A stretch of 64,000 bases of DNA from Lutibacter sp. (GTDB lineage: Bacteria > Bacteroidota > Bacteroidia > Flavobacteriales > Flavobacteriaceae). Made by a program: the position numbers and the translations under genes. The stretch is from contig JAKIVA010000003.1 in assembly GCA_021647265.1 (NCBI GenBank), positions 1 through 64,000 of the forward strand. The letters run 5' to 3'. The notes beneath the pieces are model-generated. The model made no database searches and was not told the DNA's origin. It was given only the letters and a program-made list of their open reading frames with translations. Position 1 is the stretch's first letter. Each line of letters opens with the position of its first letter. Positions 62,438-64,000 of the stretch are shown here, piece after piece.

Positions 62438-64000
62438 ATGGAACATTTATCTGATATAGAAATAGCACAAGGGAAAGAACTGATACACATTAAAGAAATA
62501 GGAGCGAAATTAGGGATTAAAGAAGATGATTTAGAGTTGTATGGAAAATATAAAGCGAAGCTACCTTTACATTTAATTGATGAAGAAAAAATTAAAAAAA
62601 ATAATTTAGTTTTAGTTACGGCAATTACTCCAACCCCAGCAGGAGAGGGTAAAACCACAGTTTCTATTGGGTTAACAGAAGGCTTAAACAAAATAGGAAA
62701 ACAAGCAACGGCAGTATTAAGAGAACCTTCATTAGGCCCTGTTTTTGGAATCAAAGGAGGGGCAGCAGGAGGTGGTTATTCTCAAGTAGTTCCAATGGAA
62801 GATATTAATTTGCATTTTACAGGCGACTTTAATGCAATTGAAAAAGCAAATAATTTACTTTCTGCATTAATTGATAATAATTTACAAAGTAAGTGTTGTA
62901 ATTTTAATTTAGATCCTAGAGCAATTTTTTGGAAACGTGTTATTGATATGAATGATAGAGCGCTTCGCAAAATAACTATTGGCTTAGGAGGTACTGCAAA
63001 TGGTATTCCTAGAGAAGATGGTTTCAATATTACACCAGCTTCTGAGGTAATGGCTATTTTGTGTATGGCTACTAATTTTAAAGACTTAAAACAGCGTTTG
63101 GGAGATATTTTTGTTGGATTTACATTTGATAAAAAACCCATTTTTGCACGTGATTTAAAAGCAGAAAATGCCATGGCAATTTTATTAAAGGATGCGATAA
63201 AGCCAAATTTAGTACAAACGTTAGAAGAAAACCCAGCAATTATTCACGGTGGGCCATTTGCTAATATAGCTCAAGGAACGAATACAATTATTGCTACTAA
63301 AATGGGATTGTCATTATCTAATTATGTAATTACCGAAGCAGGTTTTGGAGCCGATTTAGGAGCCGAGAAATTTTTAAATATTAAATGTGTGGCTGCAGAT
63401 TTAAATCCGAAGGCGGTGGTTTTAGTTGCCACAATTAGAGCACTACGTCACCATGGAGGTGCAAAAAAAGAAGAATTAAATAACCCTAATATAGATTTTG
63501 TTAAAGCTGGTTTCTGTAACTTAGAAAAACATATAGAAAATATTAGAAAATTTAATATAGAACCTGTTGTAGCTATCAATGCCTTTACAACTGATTCGCA
63601 TAATGAAATTGAATTTATTATTGAGAAATGTGAAGAATTAAATGTGCAAGCAGTAGTGTCTAAAGGTTGGGCAAAAGGAGGTAATGGAACTAAAAAATTA
63701 GCTCAAGCAGTTGTAAATGTTGTTGAAGCAACTACTACGCAATTTAAACCAATTTATAACTGGGATTCTCCAGTAAAAGAAAAAATTGAAAAAATTGCTA
63801 AGGAAATTTACGGAGCAAGTGCTGTAGATTTTGATAAAAAAGCCAAATTAAATTTAAAACGAATTGATAGGTTAGGGTTTAATGATTTTGCAATTTGTAT
63901 GGCTAAAACACAAAAATCTTTTTCTGATAATGAATTTTTAGTAGGAAGACCAAAAGATTTTGTTGTGACAGTTCGTGAAATTGAAATTGCTGCTGGAGCC
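62438..64000 (+). CDS. fhs: Formate-tetrahydrofolate ligase (5' part, runs off the window)
   Basis: The frame is open from ATG 62438 to the last base (521 codons), so only the C-terminal few dozen residues are missing. It converts formate, THF and ATP to 10-formyl-THF in one-carbon metabolism. Motifs: AITPTPAGEGKTTVSIGLTE (P-loop, about 68-85), LREPSLGPVFGIKGGAAGGG, GGPFANIAQGTNTI, EAGFGADLGAEKF, ATIRALRHHGG and NAFTTDSHNE. Divergent from secDF with a 170-bp gap. Frames on the opposite strand of this stretch are only shadows. Confidence 0.97.
   Translation, partial: MEHLSDIEIAQGKELIHIKEIGAKLGIKEDDLELYGKYKAKLPLHLIDEEKIKKNNLVLVTAITPTPAGEGKTTVSIGLTEGLNKIGKQATAVLREPSLGPVFGIKGGAAGGGYSQVVPMEDINLHFTGDFNAIEKANNLLSALIDNNLQSKCCNFNLDPRAIFWKRVIDMNDRALRKITIGLGGTANGIPREDGFNITPASEVMAILCMATNFKDLKQRLGDIFVGFTFDKKPIFARDLKAENAMAILLKDAIKPNLVQTLEENPAIIHGGPFANIAQGTNTIIATKMGLSLSNYVITEAGFGADLGAEKFLNIKCVAADLNPKAVVLVATIRALRHHGGAKKEELNNPNIDFVKAGFCNLEKHIENIRKFNIEPVVAINAFTTDSHNEIEFIIEKCEELNVQAVVSKGWAKGGNGTKKLAQAVVNVVEATTTQFKPIYNWDSPVKEKIEKIAKEIYGASAVDFDKKAKLNLKRIDRLGFNDFAICMAKTQKSFSDNEFLVGRPKDFVVTVREIEIAAGA

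Noticed and set aside
62377..63174. Two open frames on the minus strand near the window end
   Set aside because: They are shadows of fhs, whose plus-strand frame is uninterrupted and full of family motifs.
1..64000. CRISPR array, tRNA or rRNA genes
   Set aside because: I looked for regularly spaced direct repeats and for T-loop and rRNA signatures and recognised none; a tRNA could still be missed by eye.

Overview
The window looks like a chromosome segment of a marine-type Flavobacteriaceae bacterium (Bacteroidota), possibly close to Lutibacter; the genus is a guess. Supporting signs are the low G+C, Bacteroidota-type promoters (TTG, about 18-20 nt, then TAnnTTTG), the gldKLMN type IX secretion/gliding locus, exosortase XrtF, a fused SecDF, an HPRT-adenylate kinase fusion and DUF5916/CarboxypepD-type envelope proteins. 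I recognised no rRNA, tRNA or CRISPR array.

Layout. 1-6.5 kb: the start of mreB (cut by the window edge), purH, a GAF-type methionine sulfoxide reductase, an XrtF exosortase pair, a metal-binding lipoprotein and an OmpA-type protein with seven Cys-paired repeats. 6.9-13.4 kb: a minus-strand housekeeping block, miaB - sigma-54 activator - lptE - TPR protein - secG, then groES-groEL. 13.5-14.4 kb: a scarred region with a decapitated LuxR-type response regulator, an IS3-like fragment and an orphan gene tail. 14.5-30 kb: plus-strand topA, an arginase-fold pseudoenzyme, gldKLMN, an FAD oxidoreductase, an ABC-F ATPase, a PLP enzyme, a glucosaminidase and an unusual plug/TPR protein.

30.7-39.1 kb is the main accessory region. 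It carries a minus-strand hoxFUYHWI operon for an NAD(P)-linked bidirectional [NiFe] hydrogenase. The gene order, including the cNMP-domain subunit HoxI, matches the soluble hydrogenase of Ralstonia/Cupriavidus. It is bracketed by dead insertion sequences: IS1595 and IS256 remnants on one side, an IS982 remnant and an IS110 with one nonsense codon on the other. No hyp maturation genes are in the window.

39.3-64 kb: YgiQ radical SAM protein, an MscS channel, a repeat-rich intergenic region, a metzincin protease, two outer-membrane proteins, lysS, a strong candidate for an unannotated small RNA, a ParDE toxin-antitoxin pair, a BlaI/BlaR1-like operon with three operators, obgE, the HPRT-Adk fusion, secDF and the start of formate-tetrahydrofolate ligase (fhs), which runs off the end.

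Strongest leads: the IS-bracketed hox island, the structured RNA candidate at 51.8 kb, the two-copy 130-bp repeat with 20-25 bp inverted ends, the metal-ligand-poor arginase homologue beside gldK, and the triple-operator BlaI/M56-TonB operon.
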